Source: Pseudomonadota bacterium (GTDB taxonomy: Bacteria > Pseudomonadota > Gammaproteobacteria > Burkholderiales > Burkholderiaceae_C). Taken from it: DNA of 64,000 nt. Under the pieces are notes generated by a model that ran no database searches, was not told the DNA's origin, and saw only the letters and a program-made list of their open reading frames with translations. The position numbers were made by a program, and so were the translations under genes. Positions 44,808-54,760 of the stretch are shown here, one piece after another. The DNA is taken from positions 1 to 64,000 of the forward strand of contig CAUJHV010000074.1 of assembly GCA_963205115.1 (NCBI GenBank), written 5' to 3'. Numbering within the stretch: the stretch's first letter is position 1; each line of letters starts with the position of its first letter.

Positions 44808-44987
44808 GAGGTCACTCCTGGCGGGCGGCTGCTGGCGCAGCGGGTGAGGCGGCTGGCGGGCCGCGTTCGGCTGGCACGACCGGGGTCTCCTGCGAGGACC
44901 CATCGGAGGGAACCCGTTCGCGGGCGCCCGCTGGGGCCACGCGTGCCGAGGATCCCCCGCCATCGAGGGCGATCCTACACTGAGCCG

Positions 44988-47453
44988 ATGGGCAGGCAGG
45001 GGCGTGGGGGCACGTGGTTGGCCAGCGGCTGCGCCGGGTGGTTGACCGGGACTGCCGTGCAACTGCAGCGTGCAGAGGTGGCCGGCCCGCTGTGGGCCGG
45101 CGCGGTGCTGTTGGCGGGTCTGGCCTGCGGTCTGCTGGCGCGCCGGCTGGGTGTGCGGCCGGGTGGCCTGGGCCGCGTGGCCGTGCTCGTGGCGATGGCC
45201 TGTGCGGCCGTGGCCTGGTCGGTGGTCGACTGGTGCGCGGCGCAGCGCCTGGACGAGCGGCTGGACCCCGCGCTCGAAGGCGTGGACCTGGTCCTGACCG
45301 GCGTGGTGGCGGCGATGCCGCGCCTGAGCCCCATCGGCCAGGGCTTCGAATTCGAGGTGGAGCGCGCCCGGCGCGGCGAGCAGCCGGTGACGGTGCCGCC
45401 ACGGCTGTCGCTGGGTTGGTTCCACGGCGAGGGCGAAGGTGCGCTGGCCGATGCGCCGCGTCGCGTGGTGGCCGGCGAACGCTGGCAATTGCCGGTGCGG
45501 CTGAAGCAGGCGCACGGCGTGCGCAACCCGCATGGCTTCGATCTCGAACTGTGGCTCTTCGAGCGCGGTCTGCAAGCCACCGGGCAGGTGCGCGATGGCG
45601 CGCGGCGGCTGTCGGGCACCTGGCAACACCCGTTCGAGCAGGCGCGCCAGGCGGTGCGCGACGCGATCCGCCTGCGCGTGGCCGATCCGACGGCCGCTGG
45701 CGTGCTGGCCGCGTTGGCGGTGGGCGACCAGGCGGCCATCGAGCGCGACGACTGGGACATCTTTCGCATCACCGGCGTGGCGCACCTGATGAGCATCAGC
45801 GGTTTGCACGTCACCGGCTTTGCATGGCTGGCGGCGGGCGCGGTCAGCCTGCTGTGGCGGCGCTCGCCGCGGCTGATGGCCCGCATGCCCACACCGGATG
45901 CGGCACGCTGGGGCGGGCTGCTGCTGGCCGCGGCCTATGCGCTGCTGGCCGGCTGGGGCGTGCCGGCGCAACGCACCGTGGGCATGCTGGCCGTGGTGAC
46001 TCTGGTGCGTGCGCTGGGATGGCGCTGGCCTGCGGCGGCGGTGTGGGCGGTGGCGGGCACGGCCGTGATCGCGGCGGATCCCTGGGCTCTGCTGCAGCCG
46101 GGCTTCTGGTTGTCGTTCATCGCGGTGGGGCTGCTGATGGCGGCAGATGTGCCCGGCGCACACACGCAGACCGAGGCGGCGGTACCCGGGCCGTCCGCAG
46201 CGGCGCGGCGCGGGCGCGCGTTCTTGCGCTGGCTGCGCGAGGTCCTGCGCGCCCAGGCCGTGGCCACGGTGGGCCTCGCGCCGCTGTCGCTGCTGTTCTT
46301 CCAGCAGGTCTCCGTGGTGGGGGCGCTGGCGAATCTGCTGGCCATTCCCTGGGTGACGGGTGTGGTCATGCCGCTGTCGCTGGCGGGCATGCTGTGCCCG
46401 CCGCTGTGGCAGTTGGGCGCCTGGGCGGTGCAGGGGCTGATGGCGGTGCTGGAGGTGCTGGCGACGTTGCCCGGCGCCGTGCACACGGCGGCAGCGGTGC
46501 CGCTGTGGGCGGGGGTGGCGGGTCTGATCGGTGGCGCGCTGCTGGTGATGCCGCTGCCGCTGCGCCTGCGGCTGCTGGGGCCGCCATTGATGCTGCCGCT
46601 GCTGTGGCCGCCCGCGCATCCGCCGGCGCCAGGCCAGGTGGAAGTCGTGGCCGTGGACGTGGGGCAGGGCACGGCCGTGCTCGTGCGCACGCACGCGCAC
46701 CTGCTGGTCTACGACGCCGGCCCGCGCTACTCGCTGGAGTCCGATGCGGGTGGGCGTGTGCTGCTGCCGCTGCTGCGTGCCCGGGGCGAGCCGCGCATCG
46801 ACCGCCTGGTGCTGAGCCACCGCGACACCGACCACACGGGCGGCACGGCCAGCCTGCTGCGCGGTGTGGCGATCGACGGCACGCTGAGTTCGCTGGAGCC
46901 CGGCCACGCGCTGCAGGAGCGCCTGCCGCAGCACCAGCGCTGCGAAGCGGGCCAGCGCTGGCAGTGGGACGGCGTGGATTTCGAGGTCTTGCACCCGCGT
47001 GCCGAGGACTACGCGCGCGGGCTGCCGTCCAACGGCCTGAGCTGCGTGCTGCGCGTGAGCGACGTCCAGGGCCCGCTGATCCTGCTGACCGGCGACATCG
47101 AAGCCGCGCAGGAAGCCGAACTCGTCGCGCGCAGCCCGCCCGGTGCCCTGCAGGCGCCGTGGCTGCTGCTGCCGCACCACGGCAGCCGGACCTCGTCCAC
47201 TGAATCCTTCCTTCAGGCCGTGCAGCCGCAGCTGGCGATTGCGCAGGCGGCCTACCGCAGCCGTTTTGGCCATCCGGCGCCGGACGTGCGTGCCCGCCTG
47301 GCCCGGCTGGGCATTGCGCTGGTGCGCAGCGACCACTGCGGCGCCTGGCGCGGCCTCGATCGCGCGCAAGCCGGTAGCTGTGAAAGGCTGCGCGAGCGTC
47401 GCTACTGGCATCATCCCGGCATACCGGCCGCCGATGAGCGACGGCCACCGTAG
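44988..47453 (+). CDS. DNA internalization-related competence protein ComEC/Rec2
   Basis: The 821-residue protein has an N-terminal hydrophobic region with the competence domain (HLMSISGLHVTGFAW, several helices) and a C-terminal metallo-beta-lactamase-like domain with metal motifs LSHRDTDHTGG and LLPHHGS. ComEC forms the inner-membrane channel for single-stranded DNA uptake in transformation. A TACACT hexamer ends 6 nt before ATG 44988 with no ribosome site, so a leaderless start is possible. Confidence 0.93.
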   Translation: MGRQGRGGTWLASGCAGWLTGTAVQLQRAEVAGPLWAGAVLLAGLACGLLARRLGVRPGGLGRVAVLVAMACAAVAWSVVDWCAAQRLDERLDPALEGVDLVLTGVVAAMPRLSPIGQGFEFEVERARRGEQPVTVPPRLSLGWFHGEGEGALADAPRRVVAGERWQLPVRLKQAHGVRNPHGFDLELWLFERGLQATGQVRDGARRLSGTWQHPFEQARQAVRDAIRLRVADPTAAGVLAALAVGDQAAIERDDWDIFRITGVAHLMSISGLHVTGFAWLAAGAVSLLWRRSPRLMARMPTPDAARWGGLLLAAAYALLAGWGVPAQRTVGMLAVVTLVRALGWRWPAAAVWAVAGTAVIAADPWALLQPGFWLSFIAVGLLMAADVPGAHTQTEAAVPGPSAAARRGRAFLRWLREVLRAQAVATVGLAPLSLLFFQQVSVVGALANLLAIPWVTGVVMPLSLAGMLCPPLWQLGAWAVQGLMAVLEVLATLPGAVHTAAAVPLWAGVAGLIGGALLVMPLPLRLRLLGPPLMLPLLWPPAHPPAPGQVEVVAVDVGQGTAVLVRTHAHLLVYDAGPRYSLESDAGGRVLLPLLRARGEPRIDRLVLSHRDTDHTGGTASLLRGVAIDGTLSSLEPGHALQERLPQHQRCEAGQRWQWDGVDFEVLHPRAEDYARGLPSNGLSCVLRVSDVQGPLILLTGDIEAAQEAELVARSPPGALQAPWLLLPHHGSRTSSTESFLQAVQPQLAIAQAAYRSRFGHPAPDVRARLARLGIALVRSDHCGAWRGLDRAQAGSCERLRERRYWHHPGIPAADERRPP

Positions 47454-47538
47454 GCCCCGCCGCGACCCGGTGGCCCGGAGCTTGCATGCAGTCATTCGAA
47501 TTGCCCCAGGCAAGCTGAAACGATCCAGGAGGTCCCCG

Positions 47539-50500
47539 TTGTCCATCCACGTCGCGCTGCACCACGTCACCCGCTACCGCTATGACCGGCTCGTGAGCCT
47601 GTCGCCCCAGGTCGTGCGCCTGCGTCCGGCGCCGCATTGCCGCACGCCCATCGTCAGTTACTCGCTGCGCATCGAGCCGGCCGAGCACTTCATCAACTGG
47701 CAGCAGGACCCGTTCGCCAACCACCTGGCGCGGCTGGTCTTCCCGGAAAAGACGACGTCCTTCACCGTCACGGTCGATCTCGTGGCCGAGATGGCGGTCT
47801 ACAACCCCTTCGACTTTTTCCTGGAGCCCTCGGCCGAGGCCTTCCCCTTCGCCTACGAGCCCGAGCTGGCGCACGACCTGGCGCCCTACCTGGTGAAGGC
47901 GCCGGCCACGCCGCGCCTGGCCGCGTGGGTGGCCAGCGTCTCGCGCGAGAAGCGCCGGACCATCGATTTCCTGGTCGAGGTGAACCAGCGGCTGCAGCAC
48001 GAGATCCGCTACCTGATCCGCATGGAGCCCGGCGTGCAGACGCCGGAGCAGACGCTGGAGACGGCCTGCGGCTCGTGTCGCGACACGGGCTGGCTGCTGG
48101 TGCAGATCCTGCGCCACCTGGGCCTGGCGGCGCGCTTTGTGTCGGGCTACCTGATCCAGCTCGAGCCCGACGTCAAGTCGCTCGACGGCCCCATCGGCGC
48201 CGAACACGATTTCACCGACCTGCACGCCTGGTGCGAGGTCTACCTGCCCGGCGCCGGCTGGATCGGCCTGGACCCGACCTCCGGTCTGATGGCGGGCGAG
48301 GGGCACATTCCTGTGGCCTGTACGCCCGAGCCGGCGACTGCCGCTCCGGTCAGCGGCGCGGTCGACGAGTGCGAGGTGAGCTTCGAGCACGAGATGCGCG
48401 TGACGCGCGTGCACGAGTCGCCGCGCGTGACCAAGCCGTATACCGAAGACCAGTGGCAGGCCATCCACGCGCTGGGCCATGTGGTGGACGAGCAGCTCGT
48501 GAAGGGCGACGTGCGGCTGACGATGGGCGGCGAGCCGACCTTTGTCTCCGACCAGGATCGCGACGGGGCCGAGTGGAATACCGATGCCATGGGCCCCACC
48601 AAGCGCGGCCTGGCCACGGACCTGACCTTGCGGCTGATGAAGAAGTACGGCGAAGGCGGCTTCCTGCACTTCGGCCAGGGCAAGTGGTACCCGGGCGAAC
48701 AGCTGCCGCGATGGGCGCTGAGCATCGCCTGGCGCGCCGACGGGCAGCCTTGCTGGCACGACCCGTCGCTGTTCGCCGACGAGCGCGAGACGCACCGCTA
48801 CACCAGCGCCGATGCCAAGGCCTTTCTCGATGCGGTGTCGCAGCGCCTGGGCGTGGGCAGCTCGACCATCCAGACCGGCTACGAGGATGCCTGGTACTAC
48901 CTGTGGCGCGAACGCCGCCTGCCGGTGAATGTCGACGCGCTGGACAACCGGCTCGACGACGACATGGAGCGCGCGCGGCTGCGCCGGGTCTTCGAGCCGG
49001 GCCTGGATAACGCCGTGGGTTATGTGCTGCCGTTGCAGCGCGAGTGGATCGTCGGCGAAGCCGGCCCGCGCTGGCTCACCAGCCCGTGGTTCCTGCGGGA
49101 CGACCGGCTGTTCCTGATTCCCGGCGACTCACCGATGGGTTACCGGCTGCCGCTGGATTCGCTCCCCTGGGCCACGGCCGCCGACCGCGAGATGTTCCTG
49201 AGCCAGGACCCCTTTGCCGCGTTGCGGCCGCTGCCCGATGCCGCGGCCATGCGGGTCCAGGCGCGCGGCTGGAACGCGCACCGCGCTGGCGGCGGGTTTG
49301 CCGAGGGTGGCGCCGTGGCGCTGCCGCAAGGGGCGATGACCGGCCTGCCGAAGGCGGGCGAGGGCGGCGGCGTGCCCGGCAAGGCTTTGGGCGTGCCTGA
49401 CGGCAGCACCGCCTGGGGCGCGGGGGACCATCCGCACACACCCACGCGGCCGCCGCTGCGGGCCTCTGGCGACCGGCCGGCCCACGGCGAATCGGCCAGC
49501 TGGATCACGCGCACCGCACTGTGCGTGGAAGTGCGTGACCCGCAGCGCGCCAACGGCCCCAAGGCCGAGCGCGAGGCCGGCGGCCGCAGCGGCGTGATGT
49601 ACGTCTTCATGCCACCCCTGGCGCACCTGGAGGATTACCTCGAGCTGCTGGCGGCGCTGGAGGCTACGGCCGAGGAACAGGGCGTGAAGATCATGCTGGA
49701 GGGCTACCCGCCGCCGCGCGACCCGCGCTTGAAGCTTCTGCAGGTCACGCCCGACCCCGGTGTCATCGAGGTCAACATCCATCCGTCGCACGACTGGAAC
49801 GAACTGGTCGACCGCACCGAATTCCTCTATGAAGCGGCACACCAGTCGCGCCTGTCCAGCGAGAAATTCATGCTCGACGGCCGCCACACCGGCACGGGCG
49901 GCGGCAACCACTTCGTGCTGGGCGGCGCCACGGCGGCGGACAGTCCCTTCCTGCGCCGGCCCGACGTGCTGGGCAGCCTGCTGGCCTACTGGCACAACCA
50001 CCCGAGCCTGAGCTATCTCTTCAGCGGCCTGTTCATCGGCCCGACCAGCCAGGCGCCGCGTTTCGACGAGGCGCGCAACGACCAGGTCTACGAGATCGAG
50101 ATCGCGCTCGCCGAGATGGCACGTCTGACGGGCACCGTCGGCCCGGATGGGGCGGCGACCTTGCCGTCGCAGGCGATCCCGCCGTGGATGGTCGATCGGC
50201 TGCTGCGCAACCTGCTGATCGACGTCACGGGCAATACGCACCGCTCGGAGTTCTGCATCGACAAGCTCTATTCGCCCGACGGCCCCACCGGGCGGCTGGG
50301 CCTGCTGGAGCTGCGCGCCTTCGAGATGCCGCCGCATGCGCGCATGAGCCTCGTGCAGCAACTGCTGCTGCGCGCGCTGGTGGCCTGGTTCTGGCGCACG
50401 CCCTACAGCGGCGGCGTGTCCTCGCGGCTGACACGCTGGGGCACGGGCCTGCACGACCGTTTCATGCTGCCGACCTTCGTGCAGATGGACTTCGCCGACG

Positions 50501-51117
50501 TGATCGCCGATCTGCAGCAGGCCGGCTTTGCCTTCGACGCGCAGTGGTTCGCGCCGCACCTGGAGTTCCGCTTCCCGCTGATCGGCGAGATCGCGACGAT
50601 GGGCATCGGCCTGACGCTGCGCACGGCGCTGGAGCCCTGGCACGTGATGGGCGAGGAGGGCTCGGCGGGCGGCACGGTGCGCTACGTGGACTCTTCGCTG
50701 GAACGGCTGGAGCTGAAGGTCACCGGGCTGAACGACAACCGCCACGTGGTCACCGTCAACGGCGAGGCCGTGCCGCTGCAGCCCACGGGCCGCGCGGGCG
50801 AATTCGTCGCGGGCATCCGCTACCGCGCCTGGCAGCCGCCTTCGGCGCTGCACCCGACCATCGCCTCGCACGCGCCGCTGACCTTCGACATCGTCGACAG
50901 CTGGCAGAACCGCTCGCTGGGCGGCTGCCGCTACCATGTGGCACATCCGGGCGGACTCAGCCACGAGACCCTCCCGATCAACGCCTACGAGGCCGAGAGC
51001 CGTCGCCTGGCGCGCTTCTTCCGCTTCGGCCACACGCCGGGGCAAATGGTGGTGCGCCCGGCGCAACCGAGTCGCGAATTTCCGTTCACGCTCGACCTGC
51101 GAACGGCGCGGGCCTGA
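47539..51117 (+). CDS. transglutaminase-DUF2126 protein
   Basis: The 1192-residue protein starts with a bacterial transglutaminase N-terminal region and a transglutaminase-like core: Cys180 (CGSCRDTGW), His229 (DLHAWCEVY) and Asp245 (GLDPTSG). A large C-terminal DUF2126 region follows, beginning near RLTMGGEPTFVSDQDRDG. A low-complexity Gly/Pro insertion lies about 580-655. The start is TTG 47539, fixed by an AGGAGG ribosome site 6 nt upstream. Similar proteins accompany ATP-grasp/alpha-E genes in a predicted peptide-modifying system. The reaction is not known. Confidence 0.9.
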   Translation: MSIHVALHHVTRYRYDRLVSLSPQVVRLRPAPHCRTPIVSYSLRIEPAEHFINWQQDPFANHLARLVFPEKTTSFTVTVDLVAEMAVYNPFDFFLEPSAEAFPFAYEPELAHDLAPYLVKAPATPRLAAWVASVSREKRRTIDFLVEVNQRLQHEIRYLIRMEPGVQTPEQTLETACGSCRDTGWLLVQILRHLGLAARFVSGYLIQLEPDVKSLDGPIGAEHDFTDLHAWCEVYLPGAGWIGLDPTSGLMAGEGHIPVACTPEPATAAPVSGAVDECEVSFEHEMRVTRVHESPRVTKPYTEDQWQAIHALGHVVDEQLVKGDVRLTMGGEPTFVSDQDRDGAEWNTDAMGPTKRGLATDLTLRLMKKYGEGGFLHFGQGKWYPGEQLPRWALSIAWRADGQPCWHDPSLFADERETHRYTSADAKAFLDAVSQRLGVGSSTIQTGYEDAWYYLWRERRLPVNVDALDNRLDDDMERARLRRVFEPGLDNAVGYVLPLQREWIVGEAGPRWLTSPWFLRDDRLFLIPGDSPMGYRLPLDSLPWATAADREMFLSQDPFAALRPLPDAAAMRVQARGWNAHRAGGGFAEGGAVALPQGAMTGLPKAGEGGGVPGKALGVPDGSTAWGAGDHPHTPTRPPLRASGDRPAHGESASWITRTALCVEVRDPQRANGPKAEREAGGRSGVMYVFMPPLAHLEDYLELLAALEATAEEQGVKIMLEGYPPPRDPRLKLLQVTPDPGVIEVNIHPSHDWNELVDRTEFLYEAAHQSRLSSEKFMLDGRHTGTGGGNHFVLGGATAADSPFLRRPDVLGSLLAYWHNHPSLSYLFSGLFIGPTSQAPRFDEARNDQVYEIEIALAEMARLTGTVGPDGAATLPSQAIPPWMVDRLLRNLLIDVTGNTHRSEFCIDKLYSPDGPTGRLGLLELRAFEMPPHARMSLVQQLLLRALVAWFWRTPYSGGVSSRLTRWGTGLHDRFMLPTFVQMDFADVIADLQQAGFAFDAQWFAPHLEFRFPLIGEIATMGIGLTLRTALEPWHVMGEEGSAGGTVRYVDSSLERLELKVTGLNDNRHVVTVNGEAVPLQPTGRAGEFVAGIRYRAWQPPSALHPTIASHAPLTFDIVDSWQNRSLGGCRYHVAHPGGLSHETLPINAYEAESRRLARFFRFGHTPGQMVVRPAQPSREFPFTLDLRTARA

Positions 51118-51180
51118 TGCCCGGGCCACGGGCTCGACCGGGCGCGAGCGCCCGGATGTCACCGATGGAGCCCTAACGGT

Positions 51181-53766
51181 TTGAACCAGCAGCAGTCTTC
51201 CGGCAGCCAGCAGCAGACCCAGCGGTCGCTGGCCCTGGACCTGCCCGTGGCACCGGGTGCAGGTACGGGCGCGACCGTGCTGCGCCGCGCCTGGCCGCCC
51301 GAACCTGGTGTCTGGGACGAACTGCGCCAGCCCGATGGCCGACTGCGTGCGCCCTGGGCCCGGTTGACCGAGTGGATGCCGCCGTCCGCGCCCGGCGTGG
51401 ACGGCGCCGCCACGCTGGACCGCCGCGTGGCCCAGGTGGCCGAGCGCATCCGCCAGGACGGCGTCACGCACAACGTCTTCAGCGAGACGGGTGTGGCCTC
51501 GCGGCCCTGGTCGCTGGAACTGCTGCCGATGCTGATCGAGGCCGGCGACTGGGCGCAGATCGAAGCCGGCGTCATGCAGCGCGCGCGTCTGCTGCAGGCC
51601 GTGCTGGACGACAGCTATGGGCCGCAGCGCATGCTGCACGAAGGTCTGCTGCCGCCCGCGCTGGTGCTGCGCCATCCGGGCTACCTGCGGCCGCTCAAGG
51701 GTGTGCGGCCACCGGCCGGCCAGCGCTTGTACAGCGTGGCCTTCGACATCGCGCGCGACGCCGACGGCCAATGGTGGGTCATGGCGCAGCGGCTGCAGGG
51801 TCCTTCGGGCCTGGGCTACGTGATGCACAACCGGCTGGTGATCTCGCGCCAGTTTCCCGAGGCCTTCCGCGAGATGGGCGTGCAGCACCTCGCCTCGGGC
51901 TACCGGCTGCTGCTGGACACGCTGGAAGCCCGTTCGCGCGAGCTGGCCGGCGGCCAGACGCCGCGCGTCGTGCTGCTGACGCCGGGCCTGTACAGCGAGA
52001 CCTACTTCGAACACGCCTACCTGGCGCGCTACCTGGGCCTGCCGCTGGTGGAGGGCGGGGACCTCACCGTGCGCGGCGAAAGCCTCTACATGAAGACCGT
52101 GGACGGCCTGCAGCCGGTGCACGGCGTGCTGCGCCGCCTGGACGACGACTTCTGCGACCCGCTGGAGCTGCGGCCCGATTCGGCCCTGGGCGTGCCGGGT
52201 CTGCTGCAGGTGGCCCGTGCCGGGCGCGTCGTGCTGGCCAATGCGCTGGGTGGCGCCTGGCTGGAGTCGCCCGCCGTGATGGGCTTTCTGCCCGGCATGG
52301 CCGAACGGCTGCTGGACGAGAAGCTGTCGCTGCCGGCCGTGGCCAGCTGGTGGTGCGGAGAACCCGCCGCCTGGGCCGACGTGCGCCAGCAAAGCGCCGG
52401 CAAACGGCTGCGCAGCACCTTCCCGCAGGGCGGACGCACCTCGCAGGTGCACCCGTTTTCCGAGTCCCTCGTCGAGGAAGATCCCGATGCGTGGACGCTG
52501 CAGACGCATCTGCGGTTTTCGCGTGCACCGATCTGGAGCCAGGGCAGCACACAGCCGCGCCCCGCGCTGGTGCGCGTCTACGCGATGGCCGACGCGCAAG
52601 GCCGCTGGCATGTGCTGCCGGGCGGCATGACGCGTGTTTCCATACGCGAGGACGCGAGCCTGTCGATGCAGCGCGGCGGATCCAGCCTGGACACCTGGGT
52701 GCTCACGGACGGCCCGGTCGACACCTACTCGATGCTGCCCAACCGGCTGACCGTCGACGAGATCCTGCAGCGGCGCACGACGGTCAGCAGCCGCACCGGC
52801 GAGAACCTGTTCTGGATGGGCCGCTATACCGAGCGGGCCGAGCAGCTGGTGCGCCTGGCGCGCGTCTCGCTGCAGCTGCTGGAGACCGACCACGATGCCG
52901 ACGGCGCGGCGCAGCAGGCGCTGTCGTGGCTGGCCGTGGGCTGCGGCCTGGCGCCGAAGGGCGTGCCGGGCATGCAGCAATCGCCGGCAGTCTTCCAGCG
53001 CGCCGTGCTCGCGGCATTGGGCGATGTGGAGACCTCGTTCAGTGTGGCCTTCAACCTGCAGGCACTGGAGTCGGCCGCACAGGCCTTGCGCCAGCGGCTG
53101 TCGGCCGAGCAGTGGGGCCTGATGCGCGGCATGAAGGACGGCTTCCTGGCCGCGCTGCATGCGGCGCCGGGTCGTGTGCCGCCCACGCATCGGGCCATCG
53201 CCGCGCTGGACCAGGTGGCGCTGCAGCTGGCCGCGGCCACCGGCGCGCAGACCGACCGCATGACACGCGACCACGGCTGGCGGCTGTTGACCGTCGGCCG
53301 GCTGCTGGAGCGGCTGATCGGCCTGACCCAGCGGCTGCGAGCCTTCGCCGAAACCGGCGCGATGGGCAGCCCGTCGGGCGTGGAGCTGCTGCTGGACCTG
53401 TTCGACAGCGCCATCACCTTTCGCGCCCGCTACCAGCGGCACGACGACCTGCTGGCGCTGATCGAGCTGCTGGTGGTGGACAGCGCCAACCCGCGTGCGC
53501 TGGCCGGCGTGCTGCGCCGCCTGCGTACCGAGCTGGGCAAGCTGCCCGGCAAGGACCGGCTGGGCGACCCGTGGCGCAGCCGGCTGCCGGCCGAGGGTGC
53601 GGGGCTGCAGCTGGAGCAGCTGGCGGGCCTGGACGACGCTGGGCTCGTCGCGCGGCTGCACGCGTTGTGCGACAGCCTGCATGCGGTGGCGCTGGATCTG
53701 GCCGAGGACATCGGCCTGCAGTATTTCTCGCTGCCCGGCGGGGCCGACGAGGCGCAGCGTGTCTGA
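51181..53766 (+). CDS. fused ATP-grasp type 2 and alpha-E protein (degenerate ATP-grasp)
   Basis: The 861-residue protein joins a circularly permuted ATP-grasp type 2 domain (COG2308-like, about 80-530) to an alpha-E domain (COG2307-like, from about 536, ENLFWMGRYTERAE). The RRLDDDFCDP motif remains, but the segment aligned with EDNLR of the companion protein is Ala202-Gln203-Arg204-Leu-Gln206, and no GAGGYG loop follows. The ATP-grasp unit is therefore probably inactive and may be a scaffold. Start TTG 51181 is preceded by GGAG. Confidence 0.85.
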   Translation: MNQQQSSGSQQQTQRSLALDLPVAPGAGTGATVLRRAWPPEPGVWDELRQPDGRLRAPWARLTEWMPPSAPGVDGAATLDRRVAQVAERIRQDGVTHNVFSETGVASRPWSLELLPMLIEAGDWAQIEAGVMQRARLLQAVLDDSYGPQRMLHEGLLPPALVLRHPGYLRPLKGVRPPAGQRLYSVAFDIARDADGQWWVMAQRLQGPSGLGYVMHNRLVISRQFPEAFREMGVQHLASGYRLLLDTLEARSRELAGGQTPRVVLLTPGLYSETYFEHAYLARYLGLPLVEGGDLTVRGESLYMKTVDGLQPVHGVLRRLDDDFCDPLELRPDSALGVPGLLQVARAGRVVLANALGGAWLESPAVMGFLPGMAERLLDEKLSLPAVASWWCGEPAAWADVRQQSAGKRLRSTFPQGGRTSQVHPFSESLVEEDPDAWTLQTHLRFSRAPIWSQGSTQPRPALVRVYAMADAQGRWHVLPGGMTRVSIREDASLSMQRGGSSLDTWVLTDGPVDTYSMLPNRLTVDEILQRRTTVSSRTGENLFWMGRYTERAEQLVRLARVSLQLLETDHDADGAAQQALSWLAVGCGLAPKGVPGMQQSPAVFQRAVLAALGDVETSFSVAFNLQALESAAQALRQRLSAEQWGLMRGMKDGFLAALHAAPGRVPPTHRAIAALDQVALQLAAATGAQTDRMTRDHGWRLLTVGRLLERLIGLTQRLRAFAETGAMGSPSGVELLLDLFDSAITFRARYQRHDDLLALIELLVVDSANPRALAGVLRRLRTELGKLPGKDRLGDPWRSRLPAEGAGLQLEQLAGLDDAGLVARLHALCDSLHAVALDLAEDIGLQYFSLPGGADEAQRV

Positions 53767-54733
53767 AGCCCCGGCCCGCCCCGATCCTGGCGCACCGGCG
53801 CCCGCCGCGACCATCGAGGTCGTGCACGAGACGGTCTACACCTATGTGCAGCCGGTGGCGCAATCGCACCACATCGCGCATCTCAAGCCGATGGCTGACG
53901 AGGGACAGACGCTGCTGGCGTCCGATCTGGTGATCCAGCCCGCGCCCTCGGCCCGCCACGAGCGCGTGGACAGCTTCGGCAATGCCAGCCTGCATCTGGC
54001 CATCGGGCAGCCGCATCGCAGCCTGTGCGTGCGCGCCTTCAGCCGGGTGTGCGTGCGCCCGCGTTTTGCGCGGCTGGATCCGGCCGCCTCGCCACGCTGG
54101 GAAGGCCTGCGTGACCGCCTGCGCTATGTCGCGCGTGCGCCCTTCGACCCGGCCGTCGAGTTTGTGCAGCCCTCGCCCTATGTGCCGCGCCTGGATGCGC
54201 TGCGGGCCTATGCCGTGCGCAGCTTCAGCCCGGGGCGCCCGGCGGCCGAGGCGGCGGTGGATCTGATGCGGCGCATCCACGCCGATTTCGAATACCGCAG
54301 CAGCAGCACCGACGTCGACACGCCCGTGGAGCAGGCCTTTGCGCAGCGCCTGGGTGTGTGCCAGGACTTCGCCCACGTGATGATCGGCGCCTGCCGCATG
54401 CTGGGTTTGCCGGCGCGTTATGTCAGCGGCTATCTGCTGACCCGCACGGCGCCCGGCGAGCCGGCGCTGGTGGGCGCCGACGCCTCGCACGCCTGGGTGC
54501 AGGTCTACGTGCCGGGTACGCCGGGCGTGCCGCGTGACGGCTGGCTGGACCTGGACCCGACCAATGACCTCGTCCCCGGCCTGGAACACGTGCGTCTGGC
54601 GGTAGGGCGCGACTTTGGCGACGTCACACCGTTGCGCGGCGTGATCCGCGGCGGCGGCGAGCACACGCTGGCCGTCGGGGTTACCACACGTCGCATGCCC
54701 GACCCCGTCAGACCGGGCCCGGATGTTGCTTAG
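53759..54733 (+). CDS. transglutaminase-like protein
   Basis: The 324-residue protein has a transglutaminase N-terminal beta domain and a complete catalytic triad: Cys201 (GVCQDFAH), His244 (ASHAWVQVY) and Asp266 (LDLDPTND). It could cleave or transfer amide bonds of the cluster's peptide product. GTG 53759 overlaps the upstream stop by 8 bp. No signal peptide is seen. Confidence 0.9.
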   Translation: MSEAPARPDPGAPAPAATIEVVHETVYTYVQPVAQSHHIAHLKPMADEGQTLLASDLVIQPAPSARHERVDSFGNASLHLAIGQPHRSLCVRAFSRVCVRPRFARLDPAASPRWEGLRDRLRYVARAPFDPAVEFVQPSPYVPRLDALRAYAVRSFSPGRPAAEAAVDLMRRIHADFEYRSSSTDVDTPVEQAFAQRLGVCQDFAHVMIGACRMLGLPARYVSGYLLTRTAPGEPALVGADASHAWVQVYVPGTPGVPRDGWLDLDPTNDLVPGLEHVRLAVGRDFGDVTPLRGVIRGGGEHTLAVGVTTRRMPDPVRPGPDVA

Positions 54734-54760
54734 CCTTCTGTACACAGGACCGACCTCATC

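Noticed and set aside
49129..53814. Open reading frame of 1561 codons on the - strand
   Set aside because: It runs antisense to the transglutaminase and fused ATP-grasp genes, is full of His/Arg/Gln without domains, and is typical of GC-rich shadows.
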